From Candidatus Latescibacterota bacterium (GTDB lineage Bacteria > Latescibacterota > UBA2968 > GCA-2709665): 12,847 bases of DNA. The stretch lies in contig JAAXHE010000111.1 of NCBI GenBank assembly GCA_012271065.1, positions 1-12,847 of the forward strand, given 5' to 3'. The notes beneath the pieces were generated by a model. That model was not told the origin of the DNA. It did not search any database and was given only the letters and a program-made list of their open reading frames with translations. Shown here piece after piece: positions 1 through 7,515 of this stretch (positions are counted from its first letter, which is position 1; every line of letters starts with the position of its first letter). The position numbers and the translations under genes are program-made.

Positions 1-320
1 TTCTCATATGTCCTGAGCCTGCGCACAGGAACATGCGGGTGCTAAACTTAATAAGTTGCTTTATTATGCGGTTCTGTTGCATGATTCTATGGCTGGGCCG
101 TTGTTACCGTGGAGTCAACTCGCGAAAATGGACGCAAGGTGGTTTCTGCCCCGCAACCCCAAAATCCCTACCATGCAAATATCCATTTACCAGATGCTGC
201 GGCCAATGATCAAGAAGAGCAGAAGCAACATGCGCAAGAACTCGCGGACAACTCAGGGTGGCGCGAACCGACCCCCTAAGTTGGACTACAACGTGCAATT
301 AGGATCGTATGTTTCGGTAG
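1..320. other. Upstream region without a supported gene
   Basis: I see no convincing gene here. The open frames that cross it have no recognisable protein motif and poor codon character. A relatively AT-rich patch at about 41-90, richer in A and T than what follows, could hold the promoter of the recJ operon, but no pair of hexamers with good spacing stands out. An imperfect hairpin (TGTCCTG at 9-15 against CAGGAACA at 26-33, with one bulged base) lies at the left edge. It lacks a following T run, so I do not call it a terminator. Confidence 0.5.
301..320 (+). other. Three-codon leader frame (ATG TTT CGG TAG) in phase with recJ
   Basis: AGGA at 301-304 precedes an ATG at 309 by 4 nt. The frame then reads M-F-R and meets TAG at 318-320. 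It is in the same phase as recJ, whose first possible start afterwards is a TTG at 348. It is either a chance match, a minimal leader that delivers ribosomes to the weak TTG, or the remains of an older recJ start cut off by a nonsense change. Confidence 0.3.
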
Positions 321-347
321 ACAACACGGCTCTACCACACCGATCAG

Positions 348-2087
348 TTGCGCACTAGGCCTCAGCCCAAGATCATCCGCAGGAGGGCTTCTCCTGAAGC
401 ACTGGATGCGCTCCGGGTTCTGCCGCCGTTGCAGAGGCGGGTATTCGCCCAACGTGGGATCACTGATCCGAGCGAACTGGAACTGTCATTGCGGCAACTG
501 CATCCGGTCAACGAATTTCCGGCCTGCATCCAAGCCGCAGAATTGCTGCATTCCGTAATGCGCGAGGATGGACGGATCCTGCTGGTGGGCGATTACGACG
601 CGGATGGTGCAACAGGTGTGGCCGTCGCGATACGCAGTTTGCACGCTATGGGCTACGGACACGTGGATTACATTGTTCCGGACCGCTTCCGGCATGGCTA
701 CGGATTTTGCTTGGAACTGATGGAGGAAATAGAACGGCGAAACCCCGGCTTGATTGTGACGGTCGACAACGGGATGTCGAGTCAGGCCGCGGTCGCGGAG
801 GCCCGCAAGCGCGGCATCCGGGTGCTGATTACCGACCACCACCTGCCAGGGGACCACCTGCCGGAAGCCGACTGCATTGTGAATCCGAACAGTCCTCCCG
901 ACAGTTTTGCGAGCACGGCCTTGGCCGGTGTCGGCGTGGTGTTCTATGTGATGCTGGCTTTGCGCCGATATCTGATGGAGGAAGGGTGGTTTGCCCGGCA
1001 TGGCATCGAGATGCCGAAGATGGCTCAGTTTCTTGATCTGGTGGCGCTGGGCACGGTGGCCGATGTGGTGCCGCTTGACCGGAACAACCGGATTCTGGTG
1101 GAACACGGGCTGCGGTGTATTCGGAAAGGGCGGGGCGCTCCCGGCATCGTTTCGCTCCTTCGCTGCGGCAAGCGAGATCCCCGGCAGGCCAGCAGCGCGG
1201 ATCTAGCCTTCGTCGCGGCGCCGCGCATCAATGCGGCCGGGAGAATGGAAGACATCGCGATCGGAATCCATTGCCTCCTTGCCGAAGGCCGTGTCGAGGC
1301 TCACGATCTTGCCCAGCAACTGGATCAGATCAATGCCCGACGGCGTGAGGAGGAAGGCTCGATGCATGCCGAAGCGTTGCGCGAGGTGGAACAACTGTCA
1401 CTTGATACCGAAAAGGCAATGAGTTTGTGTCTCTATCGACCCAACTGGCACGAAGGCGTGGTAGGAATCATTGCGTCGCGCATCAAGGAGCGGCACGGTC
1501 TGCCGACGATTGTCTTTGCCCGAACTCAGGACAATCTCCTGAAAGGCTCCGGGCGTTCAGTTCAGGGCCTCAATCTCAGGGATGCATTGGTCGACGTGGA
1601 ACAGGCGGAACCGGGGATTATGCGACGCTACGGGGGGCATGCGATGGCGGTAGGGTTGACCCTCCAGGAAGATCGGCTGGAGCGGTTTCAGGGGCTGTTC
1701 GAGGAGGCGGTCTCGAAAGCCTTGGGCGGCAACCGTCCGAGCCAGAGCCTCGAGACGGACGGAGAATTAGCCAGCGAAGAGCTGACGCTGGAGAATGCGG
1801 AATTCGCCGCACGCGGCCACCCCTGGGGCCGCGATTTCCTGCCGCCGCTGTTCGACGGTGAGTTTGAGGTGCAGGAAAGCAAGACATTCAAGAGTGCGCA
1901 CACCCGGTTCCATCTCAATCCAGTCGGTCATCCGGAGCGCCGCATCAAGGCAATGGCATTTTCCCACGAGCGCTTCGACTGGAACCCGGAAAGTTCCCGG
2001 TTCAGGCTGGTGTACGAGTTGGGCGTGGACGAATATCAGGGACATCGGTCGTGCATGCTGAGGATCCAGCATATTGAGTCGCTCTGA
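348..2087 (+). CDS. recJ: Single-stranded-DNA-specific exonuclease RecJ
   Basis: RecJ degrades single-stranded DNA 5' to 3' in the cytoplasm, in RecF-pathway recombination, mismatch repair and base excision repair. The 579-residue product has the usual family length (E. coli is 577). Visible DHH phosphoesterase motifs in order are: GDYDADG at 81-87, VTVDNG at 137-142, TDHH at 162-165 and GTVADVVPL at 235-243. The DHHA1 part shows SGRS at 401-404 and GGHAMAVG at 429-436, and the OB-like C-terminal part is present. The Asp and His metal ligands are intact. The start is a TTG with no clear Shine-Dalgarno; the frame is closed by TAG at 318-320 and holds no ATG or GTG before the conserved LPPLQRR region, so TTG 348 is the only start giving a full N terminus. 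It is first in a tight cluster with nadD, rsfS and maf, which is not its place in E. coli. Confidence 0.96.
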   Translation: MRTRPQPKIIRRRASPEALDALRVLPPLQRRVFAQRGITDPSELELSLRQLHPVNEFPACIQAAELLHSVMREDGRILLVGDYDADGATGVAVAIRSLHAMGYGHVDYIVPDRFRHGYGFCLELMEEIERRNPGLIVTVDNGMSSQAAVAEARKRGIRVLITDHHLPGDHLPEADCIVNPNSPPDSFASTALAGVGVVFYVMLALRRYLMEEGWFARHGIEMPKMAQFLDLVALGTVADVVPLDRNNRILVEHGLRCIRKGRGAPGIVSLLRCGKRDPRQASSADLAFVAAPRINAAGRMEDIAIGIHCLLAEGRVEAHDLAQQLDQINARRREEEGSMHAEALREVEQLSLDTEKAMSLCLYRPNWHEGVVGIIASRIKERHGLPTIVFARTQDNLLKGSGRSVQGLNLRDALVDVEQAEPGIMRRYGGHAMAVGLTLQEDRLERFQGLFEEAVSKALGGNRPSQSLETDGELASEELTLENAEFAARGHPWGRDFLPPLFDGEFEVQESKTFKSAHTRFHLNPVGHPERRIKAMAFSHERFDWNPESSRFRLVYELGVDEYQGHRSCMLRIQHIESL

Positions 2088-2091
2088 TCCG

Positions 2092-2709
2092 ATGCGCGGC
2101 ATTCTCGGCGGACTGTTCGATCCTATCCATTTTGGGCATTACCGACCTGCGCTTGAATTGATGCCTGTTCTGGGCCTGACGGAGGTGCGCCTGGTCCCGT
2201 GCGGCCATCCGGTGCACCGTGCCCCGCCGCAGGCTTCCGCACAGCATCGCTGGAACATGGTGCGGCTGGTGGCGGACGGCGTGAGACTGGTGGCGGATGA
2301 CCGGGAACTGAAGAGTCCGGAACCGTCCTACACCTACGATACGCTGTGTTCCCTGAAGGACGAGGATCCGGCCCCCCTGTGCCTGCTGGTCGGAGCAGAC
2401 GCACTGGAGGAACTGCCGTCCTGGCACCGGGCGGAGGAATTGATCCAGCTGTGTCATGTGGCTGCCATCGCACGGTCAGGAAGCGAAGCGGTAGCGTCGC
2501 TGCCGAACTCATGGGGCCCGCGTTGCACTCGGGATCCCGAAGCCTTGCGGCAATCACCCTATGGTAGGATTTACCTGCATCAAGGGACTTTCTACGATTT
2601 CTCGTCTACTCAGGTTCGCGACCTCATCCGTACCGGGACGTCGCCGCGCTATTGTGTCCCGGGTTCCGTGTGGGCCTACATCCGTCGCCATCGCTTATAC
2701 CTTGACTGA
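2092..2709 (+). CDS. nadD: Nicotinate-nucleotide adenylyltransferase NadD
   Basis: NadD transfers AMP from ATP to nicotinate mononucleotide, giving deamido-NAD, the step before NAD synthetase. From ATG 2092 the product is 205 residues, a normal length. The nucleotidyltransferase signature is GGLFDPIHFGH at residues 6-16, with both ATP-binding His (13 and 16) present. The second motif, SSTQVR, is at 171-176. The middle contains the expected hydrophobic strand LLVGADALEELPSW. The third signature residue is Leu where the family nearly always has Thr (GGTFDP). The ATG lies 4 nt after the recJ stop. An in-frame TTG at 2074 with GAGG about 10 nt upstream would add six residues and overlap recJ. I prefer ATG because family members begin only a few residues before the GG motif, but translation is probably coupled to recJ either way. 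Confidence 0.94.
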   Translation: MRGILGGLFDPIHFGHYRPALELMPVLGLTEVRLVPCGHPVHRAPPQASAQHRWNMVRLVADGVRLVADDRELKSPEPSYTYDTLCSLKDEDPAPLCLLVGADALEELPSWHRAEELIQLCHVAAIARSGSEAVASLPNSWGPRCTRDPEALRQSPYGRIYLHQGTFYDFSSTQVRDLIRTGTSPRYCVPGSVWAYIRRHRLYLD

Positions 2710-2722
2710 GCAGGATGCTGCC

Positions 2723-2728
2723 GGAGGT
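2723..2728 (+). promoter_or_regulatory. Ribosome binding site deciding the rsfS start
   Basis: GGAGGT lies 10 nt before the ATG at 2739. The earlier in-frame ATG at 2715 has AGG directly abutting it (2712-2714), too close to work. This site plus the family N terminus favours ATG 2739. Confidence 0.6.
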
Positions 2729-2738
2729 TGATCCCCGC

Positions 2739-3086
2739 ATGGAGGCCGATGTGCTCAAACAACTGGTGGTTGACGCATTGGAGGACATGAAGGCCGAAGA
2801 GACGGTGGTACTGGATGTTCGGGACAAGACGACGATCGCAATCTACATGGTCGTCGCAAGCGGGGGTTCGGACAGGCATGTGCGCAGCATTGCGGATCGG
2901 GTGGTGGAGAGAGTGCGCGATGCCCGCATGGGCCGGGTATCCGAAGAATGCAGTCGCGATTGGATCCTGTTGGACGCGGGAGACGTAGTGGTGCACGTCA
3001 TGCTGCCGGAAACCCGTCAACTGTACGCCTTGGAAAAGCTTTGGTCGGTTCCTCCCGCCGATATGCGCGCCAGTGCCAATCGATGA
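2739..3086 (+). CDS. rsfS: Ribosomal silencing factor RsfS (Iojap/YbeB family)
   Basis: RsfS binds ribosomal protein uL14 on the 50S subunit and blocks joining with 30S, slowing translation in stationary phase or starvation. The product is 115 residues from ATG 2739. The family core is clear: RHVRSIADRVVERV at about 46-59 and the diagnostic block DWILLDAGDVVVHVM (74-88), followed by ETRQLYALEKLW (91-102). The beginning (MEADVLKQLVVDALEDMKAE) lines up with E. coli [20 protein letters not shown], supporting this start over ATG 2715, which would add eight residues. The usual Asp in the TDYMVI segment is replaced by Ile (TTIAIYMVVAS). The nadD-rsfS pairing is widespread in bacteria. The rlmH gene that normally follows rsfS is absent; maf overlaps its stop instead. 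Confidence 0.94.
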   Translation: MEADVLKQLVVDALEDMKAEETVVLDVRDKTTIAIYMVVASGGSDRHVRSIADRVVERVRDARMGRVSEECSRDWILLDAGDVVVHVMLPETRQLYALEKLWSVPPADMRASANR

Positions 3087-3673
3087 GTCGCCTGATTCTG
3101 GCTTCGGCTTCGCCGAGGCGGGCCGAGCTGCTGCGCATAGCCGGAGTGGCCTTTGAATCTCATCCCGTCTTGATCGACGAGTCGCCCCGTCCGGGAGAAG
3201 ACGGCATTGCGTTGGCGATGCGGTTGGCACAGGACAAGGCCGCCGCCTGCCTGCAAAAGAACCCGGGAGCCATAGTACTGGCGGCAGACACTGTGGTTTT
3301 GTGTCGGGGCAAACCTCGGGGCAAGCCCAGAAATCGCGAGGATTATGTGGCGATGATGAAAGAATTCAGCGGCACTTCCCACGATGTGGTCAGTGGCGTG
3401 TGCACAATGTCGGAAGATCGGCAGAAAGTTTTTCACTGCGTGACGACGGTCGTGTTCGGCGATTTGTCGCCGGCATGGATCGAGGCGTACTGGGCAAGTG
3501 GTGAGCCGAAAGACAAGGCAGGCGGCTATGCGCTCCAGGGCCAGGCGGGGAGCCAGGTGCGAGAGATCCGCGGCAGTTACACCAACGTGGTCGGGCTGCC
3601 CCTGAATGAAACCTGTTCCGTATTGTCAGAATTCGGCATTCTTCCAAACCTGGAGAAAATGCCGCCACGGTGA
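3083..3673 (+). CDS. maf: Maf/YhdE-type nucleoside triphosphate pyrophosphatase
   Basis: Maf proteins hydrolyse non-canonical or modified nucleoside triphosphates, and dTTP/UTP in the YhdE branch, to the monophosphate and pyrophosphate. The 196-residue product shows the family signatures: ASASPRR at 7-13, ADTVV at 68-72 with catalytic Asp69, KPRN near 81-84, SGTSHDVVSGV near 96-106, EPKDKAGGYALQG at 141-153 and GSYTNVVGLPL at 164-174. The last two blocks resemble E. coli YhdE (dTTP/UTP type) more than YceF. The ATG overlaps the rsfS stop as ATGA with no clear Shine-Dalgarno, so translation is probably coupled. A longer in-frame version from ATG 2948 would lie almost wholly inside rsfS and add 45 non-conserved residues, so I rejected it. 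In E. coli maf is followed by rng and then yhdP; here rng is missing. Confidence 0.95.
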   Translation: MSRLILASASPRRAELLRIAGVAFESHPVLIDESPRPGEDGIALAMRLAQDKAAACLQKNPGAIVLAADTVVLCRGKPRGKPRNREDYVAMMKEFSGTSHDVVSGVCTMSEDRQKVFHCVTTVVFGDLSPAWIEAYWASGEPKDKAGGYALQGQAGSQVREIRGSYTNVVGLPLNETCSVLSEFGILPNLEKMPPR

Positions 3674-3688
3674 TTTCGAGTCCGTTCC

Positions 3689-3717
3689 TTGTAAGAAATC
3701 GACGTTCCCTCTTACAA
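3689..3717. repeat. Perfect 8-bp inverted repeat over the yhdP promoter
   Basis: TTGTAAGA (3689-3696) and TCTTACAA (3710-3717) are exact reverse complements with a 13-nt spacer. The centres of the arms are 21 bp apart, two helical turns. The left arm contains the -35 hexamer and the right arm covers five of the six -10 bases. It could be a dimeric regulator's operator or a weak AT-rich hairpin. With no T run after it, a terminator for maf is unlikely. Confidence 0.6.
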
Positions 3718-3718
3718 T
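3689..3718 (+). promoter_or_regulatory. Probable sigma70 promoter of yhdP
   Basis: TTGTAA (3689-3694, 4 of 6 to consensus) and TACAAT (3713-3718, 5 of 6) are separated by 18 nt, the best hexamer pair in the window. It lies between maf and yhdP, pointing at yhdP, with a predicted 5' leader of about 80 nt. It implies that yhdP is not simply read from the recJ-maf operon. Confidence 0.6.
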
Positions 3719-3804
3719 ATCGCTCACTCATTGGCCGCCGTACTCGTGTGCGCCATAGAGTCGGCCGCACGTACCGAATCACCTGACTCCCTCTATCCTA
3801 GGCG

Positions 3805-6800
3805 ATGAAAAAACTTGGCAGCTACTTGGGCTTGGCGCTGGTAGCGACTATCGGGGCGCTGGCATTAATCTCGACCACGTTGCGCGTCATCTTGTTGACG
3901 CTGGACGATGTTCATCCGCTCTTGAGCCGCTGGGTCTCCGAAGCCTTTGAGGTGCAAATGGAGATCGGGCAGGCCGTAAGCGAGTGGCGGGGAGTCTACC
4001 CTGCCATCATCCTGGATGACGTGACATTGAAATTCAAGGGTACGGAAACCGTCCATCGCTTCGGCCAGGTGACGTTCAACCTTGATTTGCTCAAAAGCCT
4101 GTCTTCTTTGTCTCTGGCCCCGGAGCGCATTTCCGTGACTGGCGGTGCCATTCGATTGAACCGTTTGGAAGACGGAGGGTGGGGACTGGAAGGCATGCTA
4201 GGGAGACAGCCCGGCCCAACTCTGGACCTGCCTGTTGACGGGATCCGCCTGCGGGGCGTGGCTACCGTGTTGCACGACCAGAAAACCGGCAACCAACTGG
4301 ATCTGGGAGGGGTGGACATGGATATGGCCACCGGCCTGTGGGGAATTGAGGTGGTGGCGCGCAACCACCGAGCGGAGACGTCGGGCGAATTCAAATTTGA
4401 ACTGCAGGCGGAGTTCGATCCCATTCGCTCCGGGAGTGGAATACTCCGGGTCGAGCACGTACGGTTGGCGCAATTGATGCCTTGGTTCCCGGACAATGCA
4501 CGGCCATTGGCGGAGCGATTGCCGGCAGATCTGCACATGCGGGCCGAAGCGCAATTGGCCTGGGAGAGCCAGGTACCGCAGTTGGCGGGAGTGTGGATCG
4601 AACTGGAGCAGCCGCATTCGAAGGAGGCGGGTTGGGGAAAAATGGCAGCCGCGCTCAAATGGCGAGCCTTGGAAGGAGGCTATGCGATTGCGTTGGAGCA
4701 GTTAAAACTAGACCAGCGTGCGGTCGCGGATGGGGTGTACATCGAACACAGCGAGGAATTCACCCGCGGCTATCTGACCTCGCTGGACATCGCGCTCGCG
4801 AGACGGGCTGCAGAGGTGGCCGGGTTTCGAATAGAGGACTTACTTCCCGACAGCATCACATCCGGGACGCTTTCCCAGTTAAGCGGAGAGATTGATTGGC
4901 GAAGCCCGCTACGCTACCGTATCCGTGCGGGGATAGAGGGGCTCAAGATTTCAATGCCGAAAGAGGATTTTCTTCTGACCGGTCTTGGCGGAACGGTGAA
5001 TGGATCCGAACAAGGCATTCGCTTCAACCTGGATTCGGAAAATCTGACGGTTTCCTATGCGCCGTGGCGCCTGGATGCGTTTCGCCCCGGCTCGACGAAA
5101 TTCCAGTTGGACTGGTGGCCGTCCGAAGATTGCTGCGCGTTCAGGTTGGCGAATCTCCAGATGTCGAATCCCGCGCTGCGGCTCCATGGCGACATCTCGA
5201 TGGGCACTGGCGAGCCACGTCGTCTTCATGTGGACATGGGCATTGAGCATGCGGACTTGGCAACCGTGTCGCAGTGGATTCCTCCCGGTTTGCTGTTGGA
5301 AGCAGACGATCGATGGGTACGGTCGGCATTCAAGGCGGGGCGCCTGAGCGGCGCACGTTTGCGTTTGAGCGGACTGCTGTCGGCCGGAATGTTTGTGGCG
5401 GCCGACTCGGAGTTGACACTGGACGGCACGCTGCACGAAGTCGACCTGGATTATGAACCGGGGCTGCCGATGTTTGAAGACATCAGCGGGGAGATATTTC
5501 TCGATAAGGAGTTGTTGCACGTCATTGTTCGAGAGGCAAAAATTAAAGAATCGACCATACGCCATGGCGCGCTGCGCATAGATGATTTGAGTCTGATGGA
5601 TATGCATTCGAGCAGCGTGGTGGATGGGCCGGTGAACGATGTGCCGGAATTTCTCGAGACGGTCGAATGGATGGCTCCGACATTCAACCAAACTCTCAAA
5701 TTTGATGGGCGTTCAACACTTGATCTCCAGTTGAACATCCCGCTCGACAATCGCCTGGATCATGAAACCACGGTGAAGGGCATCCTGAAGCTTCACGATA
5801 ACCGACTGGATATTTTGGCCAACGATTCTTATCTGGATGCAATCAAAGGAGAGATGCGGTATCAGAATGAGACACTGACGGGTTCGCTGGATGCTGAATT
5901 CATGGAGCGTTCTGCCCGCATCGGGCTGACGACGGCCAAATCAGGAGACCTCCAGATCAACATTCAGACCTCCGCATCATTGAGGGATTACATGCCGCAG
6001 GAGATCCGTCCGATATTCTCCTGGCTCAAAGGGCACTCTGCCTGGAACCTCGTGCTGTTGCTCCCGGGGGTGGCGGAAAGATCCCAGCGAAAACACTTGA
6101 CCATATCCGGCAGCAGCGACTTTCGGGGAGTCGAGGTTGATTTGCCAGAGCCCCTGAACAAGCCGGGAAAAAGCGAGGAGCCGTTGGAAGTGAAGGCGGA
6201 TATTGAATTCAATGGAGAAATGGATCTCGCGGTCAAATACGTGGACCGGGCGCGTGCACGCATCAGGGTAGCTCCCGAAGGTGTGGCAAGCGGCACGATT
6301 AATCTGGGTTCGGAAATGCCGTCTGCTCCTTCGGATTCCAAATTTGTGCTGACGGGGAGCCTGCCGCAGGCCAACCTTAAGGATTGGTTCGACTGGAAAG
6401 GGCGGCAGGTGTCGCATGGAGACCTCTGGCCGGAAATCTCGGCCCTGAAGCTGGGCCGCCTGGAGGTGTTCGGCCTGGAGATAGACGACGTGGAGTTGTC
6501 GGCGCGATTCACTAAAGAGAATGACCAATTTACGCTTGACTCGCCAGTCGCCCTCGGGGTAGTCGATTTTCCCAAAGGGAAGGGGATGCCAGCGAGAGGG
6601 ACTTTCGAGCGGCTTCATCTTTCTGCGGAACAATTGGAGACCATGGCGGATACGGAGGGGGCGGACTTCGATCCCCAGGATCTGCCGCCCCTGGATTTCA
6701 AGTTCAGGTTGTTGCAGCTCGGGGCTTACGAATTGCACGATGCGACACTCCAGACGTCTCCGGGTGATCGGCGGGCCAACATCGACAAATTGCACGCGAA

Positions 6801-7506
6801 ATCCCATAAGTTCAACATGGATCTAAGCGGACACTGGTCGCTGAAGGAAGGCAAGCATCTCACCCTGTTGCGGGGTACGGCGCATACGGACGATTTGCAT
6901 GAGACCCTGAACCACTGGTCAGTCAAGAACCCCTTGCGCAAGGGAGTGATCGATATGGACATGGCCCTGCAGTGGCCTGGCCCCCCCCATGAATACGAGT
7001 TCAAAAACCTTCAGGGCTACATCGACATAAATGGGAAGGATGGACGCATTCGCAACGTGGCACCGGAATTCGCCCGCATTCTGGCCTTGCTGAATCTTGA
7101 AATGATTTTCAAGCGCTTGTCGCTCGATTTCGACGATGTGGTGCGTGGCGGATTCACCTATCAGACTGCGGAAGGGAAATTCGACTTCTTGCAGGGCAAC
7201 CTGAATACCAGCGAATTCCGCATCATCGGGCCGTCGGCGCAGTTCCTCATTGTTGGCCACATTGGGGTGGAGAAAGAAGACTACGACTTGACTGTTGTTG
7301 CGACGCCAGAAACCAGCGTGTTGATTCCAGCGGTCGGGGCCGTTGGCGGGCCAGTCGGAATCGCCGGAGCGTACGTCGGGACCAAGGTGCTGGAGTGGTT
7401 GGGGCTCGGGATTGACGATGCGACGGCGGTGACTTACCGGGTAACCGGATCTTGGTCAAATCCGGTCATCGAAGAGGTTACGGGTTCCGAGTCAGAACCC
7501 GAGTAG
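3805..7506 (+). CDS. yhdP: YhdP family AsmA-like envelope protein
   Basis: YhdP belongs to the AsmA-like/TIGR02099 group. In E. coli it is an inner-membrane-anchored protein spanning the periplasm that helps move phospholipids to the outer membrane, together with TamB and YdbH. The product is 1233 residues (E. coli about 1266). It starts with a short basic end and one membrane segment at about 7-30, then a long periplasmic beta-rich region full of 'L-x-L' and 'G-x-I-x-L' strands. The C-terminal family block is recognisable: ARILALLNLEMIFKRLSLDF near 1091-1110, then strands ending in a Gly-rich hydrophobic segment near 1172-1202 and the YRVTGSW strand. ATG 3805 is the first residue of the membrane anchor; its Shine-Dalgarno is poor (AGG only 2 nt away). 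No frameshift is seen. A run of 8 C at 6981-6988 is in frame (Gly-Pro-Pro). No tldD follows, unlike E. coli. Confidence 0.93.
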   Translation: MKKLGSYLGLALVATIGALALISTTLRVILLTLDDVHPLLSRWVSEAFEVQMEIGQAVSEWRGVYPAIILDDVTLKFKGTETVHRFGQVTFNLDLLKSLSSLSLAPERISVTGGAIRLNRLEDGGWGLEGMLGRQPGPTLDLPVDGIRLRGVATVLHDQKTGNQLDLGGVDMDMATGLWGIEVVARNHRAETSGEFKFELQAEFDPIRSGSGILRVEHVRLAQLMPWFPDNARPLAERLPADLHMRAEAQLAWESQVPQLAGVWIELEQPHSKEAGWGKMAAALKWRALEGGYAIALEQLKLDQRAVADGVYIEHSEEFTRGYLTSLDIALARRAAEVAGFRIEDLLPDSITSGTLSQLSGEIDWRSPLRYRIRAGIEGLKISMPKEDFLLTGLGGTVNGSEQGIRFNLDSENLTVSYAPWRLDAFRPGSTKFQLDWWPSEDCCAFRLANLQMSNPALRLHGDISMGTGEPRRLHVDMGIEHADLATVSQWIPPGLLLEADDRWVRSAFKAGRLSGARLRLSGLLSAGMFVAADSELTLDGTLHEVDLDYEPGLPMFEDISGEIFLDKELLHVIVREAKIKESTIRHGALRIDDLSLMDMHSSSVVDGPVNDVPEFLETVEWMAPTFNQTLKFDGRSTLDLQLNIPLDNRLDHETTVKGILKLHDNRLDILANDSYLDAIKGEMRYQNETLTGSLDAEFMERSARIGLTTAKSGDLQINIQTSASLRDYMPQEIRPIFSWLKGHSAWNLVLLLPGVAERSQRKHLTISGSSDFRGVEVDLPEPLNKPGKSEEPLEVKADIEFNGEMDLAVKYVDRARARIRVAPEGVASGTINLGSEMPSAPSDSKFVLTGSLPQANLKDWFDWKGRQVSHGDLWPEISALKLGRLEVFGLEIDDVELSARFTKENDQFTLDSPVALGVVDFPKGKGMPARGTFERLHLSAEQLETMADTEGADFDPQDLPPLDFKFRLLQLGAYELHDATLQTSPGDRRANIDKLHAKSHKFNMDLSGHWSLKEGKHLTLLRGTAHTDDLHETLNHWSVKNPLRKGVIDMDMALQWPGPPHEYEFKNLQGYIDINGKDGRIRNVAPEFARILALLNLEMIFKRLSLDFDDVVRGGFTYQTAEGKFDFLQGNLNTSEFRIIGPSAQFLIVGHIGVEKEDYDLTVVATPETSVLIPAVGAVGGPVGIAGAYVGTKVLEWLGLGIDDATAVTYRVTGSWSNPVIEEVTGSESEPE

Positions 7507-7515
7507 CGTAGTAGC

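Noticed and set aside
56..358. 100-codon + strand frame upstream of recJ
   Set aside because: It overlaps the start of recJ in another phase, shows no recognisable motif and has no convincing ribosome binding site.
2260..2301. Apparent 21-bp tandem duplication in nadD (VRLVADG, VRLVADD)
   Set aside because: The segment has the same length as in E. coli NadD, so it is not an insertion. The two halves differ at 4 of 21 bases and the resemblance is probably chance.
2948..3082. Longer N terminus for maf from ATG 2948
   Set aside because: The extra 45 residues lie inside rsfS in another phase, and the Maf family begins at the LILASASPRR region just after ATG 3083.
6981..6988. Run of 8 C in yhdP as a second slippage site
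   Set aside because: It is in frame, shorter, in the middle of a housekeeping envelope gene, and explained by Gly-Pro-Pro codons.
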